This document shows positions 45,898 to 53,806 of a stretch of DNA of 64,000 nt, piece after piece. The notes under the pieces are model-generated. The model ran no database searches and had not been told where the DNA came from. It worked only from the letters and a program-made list of their open reading frames with translations. Every line of letters begins with the position of its first letter. The stretch's first letter is position 1. The translations under genes and the position numbers were made by a program. This stretch comes from an uncultured Ruminiclostridium sp. (GTDB lineage: Bacteria > Bacillota > Clostridia > Oscillospirales > Ruminococcaceae). The stretch covers positions 40,193 through 104,192 of the forward strand of contig CATLBH010000004.1 of assembly GCA_949878745.1 (NCBI GenBank), written 5' to 3'.

Positions 45898-47211
45898 ATG
45901 GCGGAAATAAAACCCTTTAAGGGCTTGCGCTACACCGAAAAAGCGGGGGGTATAAAAAACCTCTGCTGTCCCCCCTATGACATTGTAAGCGGAGAACAAA
46001 GGCAAAACCTTATTGAAAAAAACGAATACAACATTATAAGGCTGGAGCTTCCCGCCCTCGAAGCGAACGAGGATTTCACCCCCTACCGCGAAGCGGCGGA
46101 AACCCTACGAAGCTGGCTGAGCGAGGGGATACTTAAGCGGGACGAAAAAGAAGCCGTGTATATTTACGAAATGGAGTTTTCCGTCCAAGGCAAAAGTCAT
46201 AAGGTAAAGGGCTTTGTTTCCCTGGTAAAGGCGGAGCCCTTTGACAAAGAGATAATCCTCCCTCATGAGGAAACTTTGTCCAAGGCGAAAACCGACCGCT
46301 TTAACCTTATGAAAGCCACAGGCTGTAATTTCAGCCAGATATATTCCTTATACGCCGACGAGGACAATTCGGTATTCGATATCATAGAGCGCGCTTCCAA
46401 AAGAACTCCCGACAGCGAATTCACCGACGACGAAAACGTAACTCACCGTATGTGGATAGCCGACGACCCCGATACCCTTAAAACCCTTTCCGAAAAAATG
46501 GTGGATAAAAAGCTTTATATTGCCGACGGACACCACCGCTACGAAACCGCCCTTAATTATAAAAATTACGTAAGAGATAATTTGGACGAAACGGGCTCTT
46601 CCGATTATGTGACTATGATGCTTGTGAATATGGAAAACGAAGGCTTGACGGTTTTCCCTACTCACAGAATAGTGCGGGGGCTTGAAAGCTTCGATTATAA
46701 AAGCGTTTGCGATAAATGCGCCGAGTATTTTGAAATCACCCCCTATCTCAACAGGGAAAAAGGGGAAATCGGACTTGAGGAAGCCTATAAAAAAGGCGAA
46801 AAATCCTTCGTAATGTTTACCGGAGACAACAATTATACCCTTCTTAAGCTGAAAGACGCTTCCGTTATGGATAAATTGCTCCCAAACAAAAGCGAAGCCT
46901 TAAGAAATCTTGACGTAAGCGTTCTTCACACTCTGATTTTGGAGCGTATTTTTGGAATTGACAAGGAAAATATGGCCAAACAGATAAATCTTACCTACAC
47001 CAGAAGCGCAGACGAAGCCCTCTCGGAGGTGGACGGACAAAGGGCGAACTGCTGCTTCCTCCTGAATCCCACAAGAGTATGGGAAATAAGAGACGTGGCG
47101 GCGGCAGGAGAAAAAATGCCCCAGAAATCCACTTATTTTTACCCCAAGCTTACCACGGGACTGGTTATGAACAAAATCTTTGACTGGTTCAAAGGAAAGG
47201 AATTGTTATAA
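45898..47211 (+). CDS. DUF1015 family protein
   Basis: 437 residues, with AAAGGAAAGG upstream. The family signature begins with IKPFKGLRYTEKAGG, then CCPPYDIVSGEQR and NIIRLELP. Other conserved parts are LPHEETLSKAKTDRF, YIADGHHRYETALNY and FPTHRIV. DUF1015 (SerK-like region) proteins resemble ADP-dependent serine kinases of archaea, but bacterial roles are unsettled. The gene is three bases from the epimerase gene, so they form one operon. Confidence 0.9.
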   Translation: MAEIKPFKGLRYTEKAGGIKNLCCPPYDIVSGEQRQNLIEKNEYNIIRLELPALEANEDFTPYREAAETLRSWLSEGILKRDEKEAVYIYEMEFSVQGKSHKVKGFVSLVKAEPFDKEIILPHEETLSKAKTDRFNLMKATGCNFSQIYSLYADEDNSVFDIIERASKRTPDSEFTDDENVTHRMWIADDPDTLKTLSEKMVDKKLYIADGHHRYETALNYKNYVRDNLDETGSSDYVTMMLVNMENEGLTVFPTHRIVRGLESFDYKSVCDKCAEYFEITPYLNREKGEIGLEEAYKKGEKSFVMFTGDNNYTLLKLKDASVMDKLLPNKSEALRNLDVSVLHTLILERIFGIDKENMAKQINLTYTRSADEALSEVDGQRANCCFLLNPTRVWEIRDVAAAGEKMPQKSTYFYPKLTTGLVMNKIFDWFKGKELL

Positions 47212-47214
47212 ACT

Positions 47215-48408
47215 ATGAAAGCTGAAATACAAAAGGAGCTTGAAAACCATATCATTCCTTTCTGGAACGCGCTGTGCGACTATGAGAAGGGCGGATTTTA
47301 CGGCCTTGTGAGCTATGACCTTCAAACGGACAAAAACGCCCCCAAGGGGGTGATACTTCATTCTCGAATACTCTGGTTTTACTCCAACTGCTACCTGACG
47401 CTGAAAAAAGAAGAGTATCTGGAAAAAGCGAAGCACTGCTTTGATTTTATGAAAAAGCACTGCGTGGACAAAGAATACGGCGGGGTATACTGGATGCTGA
47501 ACGCCGACGGCTCCGTCGGCGACTCAATGAAGCACACCTATTGCCAGGCGTTTTTCATTTACGCAATGTCAAGCTATTACGACGCCTCAGGGGACAAGGA
47601 AGCCCTTGAACTGGCGCTGGACGTGTTTGAAACGGCGGAAAAAAAGTGCGTCGACTCCGTGGCCTATCTGGAAGCGCAAAGCAGGGAGTTTGAGCTTATC
47701 GAAAACGACGCTCTTTCCGAAAACGGACTTATGGCGGATAAAACCATGAACACGGTTTTGCACCTTATCGAAGCTTATACCGAGCTGTACAGGGTGTCAG
47801 AAAACGAAAAAGTCCTCGAAAGACTGATTTTTCAGCTTAAACTTACATATGACAAAATTTTCGATAAGGAAGGCTCGAAACTTCTGGTGTTCTTCGATAA
47901 GGAAATGAACGTGATCGGCGATATACATTCCTACGGCCACGATATCGAAGCCACATGGCTTCTGGACAGAGCCTGCGACATTATAGGCGGCAGCATCGGC
48001 AATACAAAAAGCGATATAAGCGGTTTTGATGAGCTTAAGAAAAACATATCGGAAATGAACCGAAAAATCGTGGAAAATATAGCCAAAACAGCTTATAAAG
48101 ACGGCTCGATGCTCAACGAACGGGAAAACGACAAAATAAACACCTGGCGTATCTGGTGGGTACAGGCGGAAAGCGTAGTGGGCTTCCTGAACGCCTATGA
48201 AAGATACCGAATTCCCGAATACGAAAACATTTCACGTTCCGTATGGAATTACATCAAAGAAACCATAGTGGATAAGCGGGAAGGCGGCGAGTGGTACTCA
48301 CAGCTTGACGAAAACAATGTCCCCGCAAGCTTCAAGCCCGAAGCCGACCCATGGAAATGCCCCTATCACAACGGCAGAATGTGCCTTGAGGTTATAAAAA
48401 GACTATGA
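47215..48408 (+). CDS. AGE-family cellobiose 2-epimerase
   Basis: 397 residues. It interconverts cellobiose and 4-O-beta-glucosyl-mannose, feeding phosphorolytic use of beta-linked disaccharides. The sequence closely follows known Ruminococcus cellobiose 2-epimerases: NHIIPFWN, GVILHSRILWFYSN, ENGLMADKTMNTVLHLIEAY, GDIHSYGHDIEATWLLDRA, WWVQAESVVGFLNAY and PWKCPYHNGRMCLEV. Catalytic histidines lie in HSR, HDIE and YHNGRM. It is cytoplasmic (no signal). Overlap or near-overlap with DUF1015 and an HlyD-like gene shows an operon. Confidence 0.92.
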   Translation: MKAEIQKELENHIIPFWNALCDYEKGGFYGLVSYDLQTDKNAPKGVILHSRILWFYSNCYLTLKKEEYLEKAKHCFDFMKKHCVDKEYGGVYWMLNADGSVGDSMKHTYCQAFFIYAMSSYYDASGDKEALELALDVFETAEKKCVDSVAYLEAQSREFELIENDALSENGLMADKTMNTVLHLIEAYTELYRVSENEKVLERLIFQLKLTYDKIFDKEGSKLLVFFDKEMNVIGDIHSYGHDIEATWLLDRACDIIGGSIGNTKSDISGFDELKKNISEMNRKIVENIAKTAYKDGSMLNERENDKINTWRIWWVQAESVVGFLNAYERYRIPEYENISRSVWNYIKETIVDKREGGEWYSQLDENNVPASFKPEADPWKCPYHNGRMCLEVIKRL

Positions 48409-48443
48409 AAAAATTCCGAACCCTCCCGAAAGGATTGCACAAA

Positions 48444-49526
48444 ATGAAAAAAGAGCGTATCAGTATTAAAATTAAAAAAATATCATGCGCTTTGCTGCCC
48501 CTTGCCCTTGTTTTATCCTCCGGGTGCTCCAAGGGCGTGGAAGGGGAAATCGAAATCCCCATATACGACGGAGTTCAGCGGGAGGATTACAAAACCTACG
48601 AGGTTAAGAGAATGAACCTTTCCTCCGGGGAAAAAACGGGAGCCGCCCTGGGATACGCTTTGTCGGATTCCCTTTATACCCCTGCGGGGGGAAATCTTGT
48701 GAGCTATGAGCTGTCAAGGCTTCAGGAGCTTAAAGAGGGCGATGTGATAGCGGTACTGGACAGCTCGTCTCTGGACTACACCTACAGAAGGCAGGAAATA
48801 ATGACTCAAGCGGCCTACGAGGAAAGCCTCGCTTCGGGTACTGAGGCGGCAAGGCTGGAATACGAATACCAAAAAGCGGTGCTGGATTCGATACAGTATC
48901 AGATAGACAGCTACACCATAAGAGCCCCCTATGACTGCGTGGTTTCCGATGCCGCTCCCCTGACGGCGGGAGAAGAGCTGGAGGAAGGCACCTATATCTG
49001 CTCCATCGCTCACCCCGACGAGATATACGCCTATATAGGCGCTCCCTCCAAAAAAGAGGAATCGGATAAATACAGATTGGGGGCAAAGGTAACGGTAACC
49101 CTAACAGGAAACTCCTATGAGGGAACAATTGTAAGCGTCCCCAACAGCGGCTCATATAAATTCGACTTGAAATACACAAAGGAAAATATGCTGTTTGAAG
49201 CGCCGAAAACCGGCCCTACGGCGGCGGACAGCAGCCGGAACATAATTATCGGCTTTGAGCCGGAGGTTCTGGAAAAAATACTGGAGGAAACGCCCAACGC
49301 GGTGGTTGCTGGTTGGGCTACCGTGAATTACACCACGAGAGAGCTGAATAACGTTCTCGCGGTGCCTATGGGGGCGGTTTCAAACAGGGAAAACGCGTAT
49401 GTTTATCTGATTAAAGACGGGGACAGGATACAAATGCCAGTGGATGTCGGAGGAACTATTGACGGTTACACGATTATTGTGGCGGGATTGAAAGAGGGCG
49501 ACCTGATTTCGGAGTCGTACAAATAA
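48444..49526 (+). CDS. HlyD/RND-type periplasmic adaptor lipoprotein
   Basis: 360 residues from the ATG at 48444 (GAAAGGA 9-10 bases before); an earlier ATG at 48405 overlaps the epimerase stop but lacks a site. The signal peptide ends LVLSSGC (lipobox). Barrel-sandwich halves flank a short coiled coil (about residues 95-150), e.g. LKEGDVIAVLDSSSLDY and SYTIRAPYDCVVSD; beta-barrel and C-terminal membrane-proximal domains follow (VPMGAVSNRENAYVYLIKDG, GLKEGDLIS). No partner ABC permease is adjacent. It is the last gene of the DUF1015-epimerase operon. Confidence 0.82.
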   Translation: MKKERISIKIKKISCALLPLALVLSSGCSKGVEGEIEIPIYDGVQREDYKTYEVKRMNLSSGEKTGAALGYALSDSLYTPAGGNLVSYELSRLQELKEGDVIAVLDSSSLDYTYRRQEIMTQAAYEESLASGTEAARLEYEYQKAVLDSIQYQIDSYTIRAPYDCVVSDAAPLTAGEELEEGTYICSIAHPDEIYAYIGAPSKKEESDKYRLGAKVTVTLTGNSYEGTIVSVPNSGSYKFDLKYTKENMLFEAPKTGPTAADSSRNIIIGFEPEVLEKILEETPNAVVAGWATVNYTTRELNNVLAVPMGAVSNRENAYVYLIKDGDRIQMPVDVGGTIDGYTIIVAGLKEGDLISESYK

Positions 49527-49544
49527 AAAAGAAAAAAGCTGCGA

Positions 49545-49604
49545 AGCCGCCCCGATGCCTTTTTCACTTCCTTTTTGAATATCAAAAAGGAAGTGTGGTT
49601 CGGA
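49545..49604. repeat. Family C hairpin, copy 3
   Basis: CTTCCTTTTTG-aatat-CAAAAAGGAAG (49567-49593), preceded by GCTGCGAAGCCGCCCCGATG, which matches the layout around 13985-14010. It sits 3' of the adaptor gene. Confidence 0.7.
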
Positions 49605-49869
49605 GGAATCACACACCTCAATTCTGATTATGGTTATTTCCCTCCCCATATATTGTTTTATGTCTGATTTGGCTCTTTTTCATCATATTTTTAAAAAATT
49701 TAAGAGTTAATCGTAATGTAAATATTTACAAATTTCTGCCAAAGCCTTGCTTTTGTAAGCTTTTTTATGCGCTTCCATCAATTTTTTCTCTATCTATATT
49801 ATCACTGTTGTATGGGATTGCTATAATTCAAGGCAGCAATACAAAATACAAAATAGTAAATATAAACTC

Positions 49870-49898
49870 TTGACAACTACTCCTTAAAAGTGTATAAT
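49870..49898 (+). promoter_or_regulatory. Consensus sigma-A promoter of tmRNA
   Basis: TTGACA, 17-base spacer, TATAAT, ending 12 bases before the RNA 5' end. Confidence 0.9.
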
Positions 49899-49910
49899 AT
49901 AAACAATAAA

Positions 49911-50262
49911 GGGACCGTAAAGGTTTCGACGGGGGCTGTGAACCTTGCCAAGCATGCAGAGTTCTCCTAAACTCTTTAATAATGGGTAATTTAAAATTAA
50001 ACGCAGATAATAGATCTGAACTTGTAGCTGCCTAAGTGCGGCTGCCGTCCTGCCCGTGAATACTGCGGCTCGGGTCTTGGGCGTCGATGAGCAGTGAACG
50101 TTATCGGTAAGAGTCTTGTAGCCGATAATGAACTAAAGGACTACTGATTCGTGATCCTGTTTACCGGAGCACGAAGAGGGAAATAAAGTAGATAAACTAA
50201 GCATGTAGAAAAGTGAGCGGATTGGCTTTCGGACGCGAGTTCGACTCTCGCCGGTTCCACCA
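49911..50262 (+). ncRNA. ssrA: Transfer-messenger RNA (tmRNA)
   Basis: About 352 nt. The 5' end GGGACCGTAAAGGTTTCGAC and the 3' end GAGTTCGACTCTCGCCGGTT then CCACCA are diagnostic. The acceptor stem pairs GGGACCG with CGGTTCC and keeps the G3-U wobble that marks alanine identity. The tag frame is GCA GAT AAT AGA TCT GAA CTT GTA GCT GCC TAA (50003-50035), giving ADNRSELVAA, which becomes (A)ADNRSELVAA on tagged proteins. CCA is encoded. It rescues stalled ribosomes together with SmpB. Confidence 0.97.
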
Positions 50263-50274
50263 AACATCGTCAAA

Positions 50275-50317
50275 TCCGAACATACCGTATTTCATATTTG
50301 TAAACGGTATGTTCGGA
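50275..50317 (+). terminator. Hairpin after tmRNA
   Basis: TCCGAACATACCGT and ACGGTATGTTCGGA form a perfect 14-bp stem but lack a T tract. A second stem, AACCCG/CGGGTT (50343-50370) followed by TATTTAT, lies 26 bases on and may be the actual terminator. Confidence 0.6.
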
Positions 50318-50401
50318 ATAGTGATAATAAGGCAATAAAATTAACCCGTACGGTAACAACCACGCGGGTTTATTTATGTCCGAATCGAACACAACACCAT
50401 T

Positions 50402-50500
50402 TTAAAAATTTATCCACTGCTTATCACACCAGCAAGACTTTCCATTATACATTATCTCCGCCCAAGTATACCCGCCGTTCCTATCGCTTTTCTCCGTCAT
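50402..50500 (-). CDS. Possible small protein (32 residues)
   Basis: ATG at 50500 is preceded by GGAGG with a 5-base spacer, the best ribosome site in this region. The product starts MTEKSDRNGGYTWAEIMYNG and ends KSCWCDKQWINF; it is rich in Trp, Cys, Lys and Asn. I do not recognise it. It may be a real small protein or the surviving 5' start of a gene; the 203-bp inverted-repeat element begins 18 bases upstream and may have displaced its promoter. Confidence 0.4.
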   Translation of the reverse strand: MTEKSDRNGGYTWAEIMYNGKSCWCDKQWINF

Positions 50501-50517
50501 CTTAACCTCCGTCCATT

Positions 50518-50720
50518 CAATGTCATTAACTTAAGAAAAAATGGCGGTATTAAGCCAAAAATTTAGGCTTACTCACTTTGGAAAGCTCCAAGAAAAAAAT
50601 TTTAAAACGTGATATTTGGCTTAAAATCGTTTAAAATAAAATCTTTTTTTCAAGATGTTTTTAAAAGACTCTTATAAACCCGCATAAATAAAGGCTTTGG
50701 AGCTTAAGTTAATGACATTG
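50518..50720. mobile_element. 203-bp MITE-like element with perfect 18-bp inverted ends
   Basis: CAATGTCATTAACTTAAG at 50518-50535 and its exact complement CTTAAGTTAATGACATTG at 50703-50720. The interior is AT-rich, non-coding and has AAGCCAAA.../...TTTGGCTT-like internal repeats. No related transposase is in the window, so a non-autonomous miniature element is inferred. Confidence 0.75.
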
Positions 50721-50916
50721 CCGTCCCTTTGGGCAATTTAGTGATAATCTTTCCGCTTATACTCGCCATTTCCCTATCATATGTCTTTCTGTTTTTCTGC
50801 CCATTATTTTTACGCCGCAGCGCACCTTAACGAAAGCTTTGTTCCGCTGCCATACCTCGTTTTTTTCGCCGTGCAGTATATGCTTTTTTTCCGATGTTAC
50901 CGCTCCGCAGTATACC
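50721..50916. other. Accessory intergenic stretch
   Basis: No gene that can be supported. A minus-strand frame (to 50757) reads like protein (YCGAVTSEKKHILHGEKNEV) but has no start signal and could be a decayed gene of an integrated element. Confidence 0.35.
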
Positions 50917-51172
50917 TGTTGTCTGACACGCAAAACGCGAAATTTCAACAGGGTGTTGAAAGTGTGGAAAATTTTCAAATTTTTGTGCAAAGTAACCAAA
51001 ATACAAAATCAAGGGGCGAAAAAAAAACTCGCCGCTTTTTTACATTTCAATAAGTTCCCCTATTTTACAATCAAGCGCCTTACAAATCCTTTCAACATAC
51101 TACAGTTTAATAAAAGCGCAGTTGTTATTATACATATCGCAAACGGTAGAAGGTCTTATCTTTGCAATCCTC
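50917..51172. repeat. Left arm of a large inverted duplication
   Basis: It matches 53345-53622 in reverse complement over almost its whole length, with small indels and substitutions. Shared landmarks: TTGTCTGACAC, CGCGAAATTTCAACAGG, CAAATTTTTGTGCAAA, a GGCGA/TCGCC hairpin, and the last two thirds of the phage-type regulator gene. Confidence 0.85.
51040..51165 (-). pseudogene. Truncated second copy of the Cro/CI-type regulator
   Basis: On the minus strand, IRPSTVCDMYNNNCAFIKL, then TAG where the intact copy has Glu, then YVERICKALDCKIGELIEM. It corresponds to residues about 23-63 of the intact regulator at 53286-53477. The N-terminal part is replaced by methylase sequence. Confidence 0.85.
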
Positions 51173-51495
51173 AGCTTTAAATGATCCTCTTTTTTAAATG
51201 TAACATCATACATATCTTCGGTGCCGTAGTAAGGCGGGTCAAGATAAAAGAAAGCGGTGGGACGATCATATACCTTTATTAAATCATAATAATCCTTATG
51301 TTCGATAACTACGTTTTTTAATCTTTCGCATACTGTTGAAAGATAATCGGCGGACTTTTGAAGAGGCTTGGTATTGCACCCAAATTCCCTCCCCTTTGAA
51401 CCAAAAGAAATTCGTATTTTAATAAAATACCTCGCCGCCCTCTGGATATCGGTAAAGCCTTTGCAGTTAAGCTGTTCTATCGCGTCAAAAAACAT
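51166..51495 (-). pseudogene. D12-class DNA adenine methylase, internal fragment
   Basis: The frame encodes FTDIQRAARYFIKIRISFG, then NVVIEHKDYYDLIKVYDRP, then FFYLDPPYYGTEDMYDV. The DPPY catalytic motif and its surroundings identify a Dam/D12-type N6-adenine methyltransferase. The N-terminal SAM-binding motif and the C-terminus are gone. At one side the frame runs into the regulator fragment, making a chimeric 131-codon frame; at the other it meets IS110 sequence. Confidence 0.85.
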
Positions 51496-51549
51496 TTCGT
51501 GGGAATTTTAAAAACCTTCTATTTCACGCTGAAGCTCACCGCTGTGATA

Positions 51550-51996
51550 TTTTATGCAGCGCATAAGTCCGAGATGGAAAAACTTGCGTCCGAGCTGCCC
51601 GAGTACGAGACGGTTATCGCTATGCACGGTGTTGGTAAAATTCTTGCACCTCAAATGATTGCTGAAATCAGCGATATTCGCAACTTTCCAAAACGCTCAT
51701 CACTTGCACGTTTTGCCGGAATTGAACCGCCGGAAAATCAATCCGGCAGCTACAATCAACATTCGCGGCGCATTTCTAAACAAGGCTCGCCGCGCCTCAG
51801 AAGAGCGTTATTTCAAGTGATGTGCTGCGTTTTGCAATTAAAGCACGACAACGAACCTACTTTTCAGTTCCTCGACCGCAAACGCGCCGAGGGCAAGCCA
51901 TACAAAGTCTATATGATTGCTGGCGCGAATAAGTTTCTTCGCATTTACTATGCTTGAGTCAAGGAATGTATGGATATATTGGGGCAAAAAGATTAA
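51550..51996 (+). pseudogene. IS110-family transposase, C-terminal remnant
   Basis: The C-terminal transposase_20 region is clear: ELPEYETVIAMHGVGKILAP, IRNFPKRSSLARFAGIEPP, SRRISKQGSPRLRRALFQVM and YMIAGANKFLRIYYA. The frame is closed by TGA at about 51955 where relatives have Arg; VKECMDILGQKD continues in frame to TAA at 51994. The N-terminal DEDD catalytic domain is missing. It is inactive. Confidence 0.85.
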
Positions 51997-52349
51997 GCGT
52001 TCTCCAAGTTGGTAATACTAATTTTGCCTGTAAGCAGGATAGGGCTACGCAGGAGTACGCCCCCGAGCGGCTTGACAGATGCGCAACACCGATTTGAAAG
52101 AACTGCCACCCGCATTTGTTGATACGGCTAATGACCGCATTATATCAACTTGGGAGCGGTTTTTTCTTTGTCCAAAATCGGGATGTGCTGTAATGCGATA
52201 TACTCCGATGCGAAGCGTCGCTTTTGCGATTTTGCTCCGTGTCTGTTTTGTTGTACCTGTTTTTCATCCTTCTTATCTCCATAATTTTCCTGCTTCTTTT
52301 TCATTTTAGGTATTGACTTTTATTAGCAGATTTGTTGTTTTTGTTCTTG

Positions 52350-53197
52350 TAAGAACCTGTACCAATAGGCTTGACAACCCCAAAAAAATGTCATAATATA
52401 GTAATGATAGTAGAAAACAAACGAAAAGCGTATGAAACCGATTTGACGGACAGTCAATGGGAAATAATAGAACCGTTAATGTGGAAATCAGGCAATAAAA
52501 GCAAGTGGGAAAAGAGGGAACTAATCAACGCAGTGCTGTACGTTGTTGACAGCGGCTGCAAATGGAGACAATTGCCACATGATTTTCCACCGTATACAAC
52601 GGTATCGAATTTTTACTATAAGGCAGTTCGTGAGGGTTTATGGGAGAAAATATTGAAAGTAACGGTCATCAAAACTCGGACAGAAGCAGGAAAATCATCT
52701 GAGCCGAGTTATGCTCTGATTGATTCACAAAGTGTAAAAACCGTATATTCTTCAGATAAACGGGGTTATGACGGGGAAAAAACAAAAGGACGAAAACGAC
52801 ATATAGTAACCGATATTATGGGAAATTTGCTTGCCGTTCACGTTCACGCTGCAAATATACATGACACAAAAGGCGAGGTGTATACTTTTGAAAAAGCGCT
52901 ATATCATTATCCAAGTATAGAAGCCGGCTGTGCCGATGAGGGTTACAGAGGAACGTTCAAAAATACATTTGAAATATTCCATAACATTAGAATTGATATT
53001 TCAAAACAGATAAAGCCTGTTTTTGAGGTTATGCCCAAACGTTGGCGAGTGGAGAGAACCTTTTCATGGCTTGGTCATTCGAGACGTCTTTCTAAAGATT
53101 ATGAAATCCAGACCGTTTATGCTGAAGCCATGATTATTATTATTTCGCATTTCCATACCTTACTTAAACGATTTTAGTTTATTGGTACAGGTTCTTA
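52350..53197 (+). mobile_element. Complete IS5-family insertion sequence, 848 bp
   Basis: Terminal inverted repeats TAAGAACCTGTACCAATA (52350-52367) and TATTGGTACAGGTTCTTA (53180-53197) are perfect over 18 bp. The TA at each tip may be the target duplication. One intact transposase gene fills the element, so it is potentially active. Confidence 0.9.
52404..53177 (+). CDS. IS5-family transposase
   Basis: 257 residues from the ATG at 52404; an in-frame start 33 bases earlier lies in a promoter-like TTGACA region. DDE motif residues: Asp of YALIDSQSVKT, Asp of GCADEGYRG and Glu of WRVERTFSW. The N-terminal DLTDSQWEIIEPL, then CKWRQLPHDFPPYTTVSNFY, and KGRKRHIVTDIMGNLLAV place it near the IS427/IS1031 subgroups. 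The frame is uninterrupted. Confidence 0.93.
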   Translation: MIVENKRKAYETDLTDSQWEIIEPLMWKSGNKSKWEKRELINAVLYVVDSGCKWRQLPHDFPPYTTVSNFYYKAVREGLWEKILKVTVIKTRTEAGKSSEPSYALIDSQSVKTVYSSDKRGYDGEKTKGRKRHIVTDIMGNLLAVHVHAANIHDTKGEVYTFEKALYHYPSIEAGCADEGYRGTFKNTFEIFHNIRIDISKQIKPVFEVMPKRWRVERTFSWLGHSRRLSKDYEIQTVYAEAMIIIISHFHTLLKRF

Positions 53198-53215
53198 TTT
53201 TTTTTGAACCATATG

Positions 53216-53230
53216 TAACGGTATCCGTTA
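53216..53230. promoter_or_regulatory. Candidate operator of the Cro/CI-type regulator
   Basis: TAACGG-TAT-CCGTTA is a perfect inverted repeat placed just upstream of a TATGAT -10-like box (53234-53239). Autoregulation is inferred. Confidence 0.5.
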
Positions 53231-53285
53231 TGGTATGATTTAAAGAAAATCACATTGGAAAAACACACAGAAAGGAAGTGCCACT

Positions 53286-53477
53286 ATGAAAATAAGGTTA
53301 AGCAAGCTTCTTGATGAAGCGGGTATGTCACAGGCAGAATTGGCGAGGAGCGCAAAAATACGCCCGTCGACCGTTTGCGATATGTATAATAACAACTGCG
53401 CTTTTATTAAGCTGGAGTATGTGGAGAGGATTTGTAAGGTGCTTGATTGTAAAATCGAGGAACTTATTGAAATGTAA
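53286..53477 (+). CDS. Small Cro/CI-type helix-turn-helix regulator
   Basis: 63 residues with AGAAAGGAAG upstream. MKIRLSKLLDEAGMSQAELA, then the recognition helix IRPSTVCDMYNNNC, then LEYVERICKVLDCKIEELIE: a stand-alone HTH_XRE domain as in phage and integrative-element regulators. A broken copy lies in inverted orientation at 51040-51165. It probably represses its own promoter. Confidence 0.88.
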   Translation: MKIRLSKLLDEAGMSQAELARSAKIRPSTVCDMYNNNCAFIKLEYVERICKVLDCKIEELIEM

Positions 53478-53622
53478 AAAAGGGGCGAATTTTTTTCTCG
53501 CCGCTTAATTTTGTGTGTTGGTTAATTTGCACAAAAATTTGAAAGTTTTCCACAATTTCAACAGCCTGTTGAAATTTCGCGTTTTTCTCGTCAATTTTTC
53601 GCGTTTTGTGTGTCAGACAACA
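53345..53622. repeat. Right arm of the large inverted duplication
   Basis: Reverse complement of 50917-51172 with differences; it includes the 3' two thirds of the intact regulator gene and about 145 bp beyond, ending at GTGTCAGACAACA. Confidence 0.85.
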
Positions 53623-53754
53623 TCTTCTCTGCTCTTGTATTTTCTTTTTTTATGTTTCCTTATTTTACCGTTTTTTCTAAAAGAGTAAATGTTGTGCCAG
53701 GGGCATTTTTTTGGGAGCAAAAAACAAACGATGACAACGGAATAAGAATGTTCT

Positions 53755-53788
53755 TACAAAAAACAGCCCCCCGTAAAGGGAGGCCGTT
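53755..53788 (-). terminator. Terminator of the surface-protein gene
   Basis: On the minus strand AACGGCCTCCC-tttac-GGGGGGCTGTT (two G-U pairs), then TTTTTTG. Confidence 0.75.
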
Positions 53789-53806
53789 AAAGCTTGCTGA
53801 AAAAGC

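Noticed and set aside
49911..50262. Separate tRNA-Ala gene
   Set aside because: The tRNA-like ends belong to tmRNA: they are 350 bases apart with a tag frame between them.
50757..50999. 80-codon minus-strand frame in the accessory region
   Set aside because: The segment inside the inverted repeat differs in the other copy, there is no start signal and no family match; at most a decayed gene.
52079..52309. 76-codon frame between the IS110 remnant and the IS5 element
   Set aside because: It is probably non-coding IS110 3' flank; no start signal and biased, hydrophobic translation at the end.
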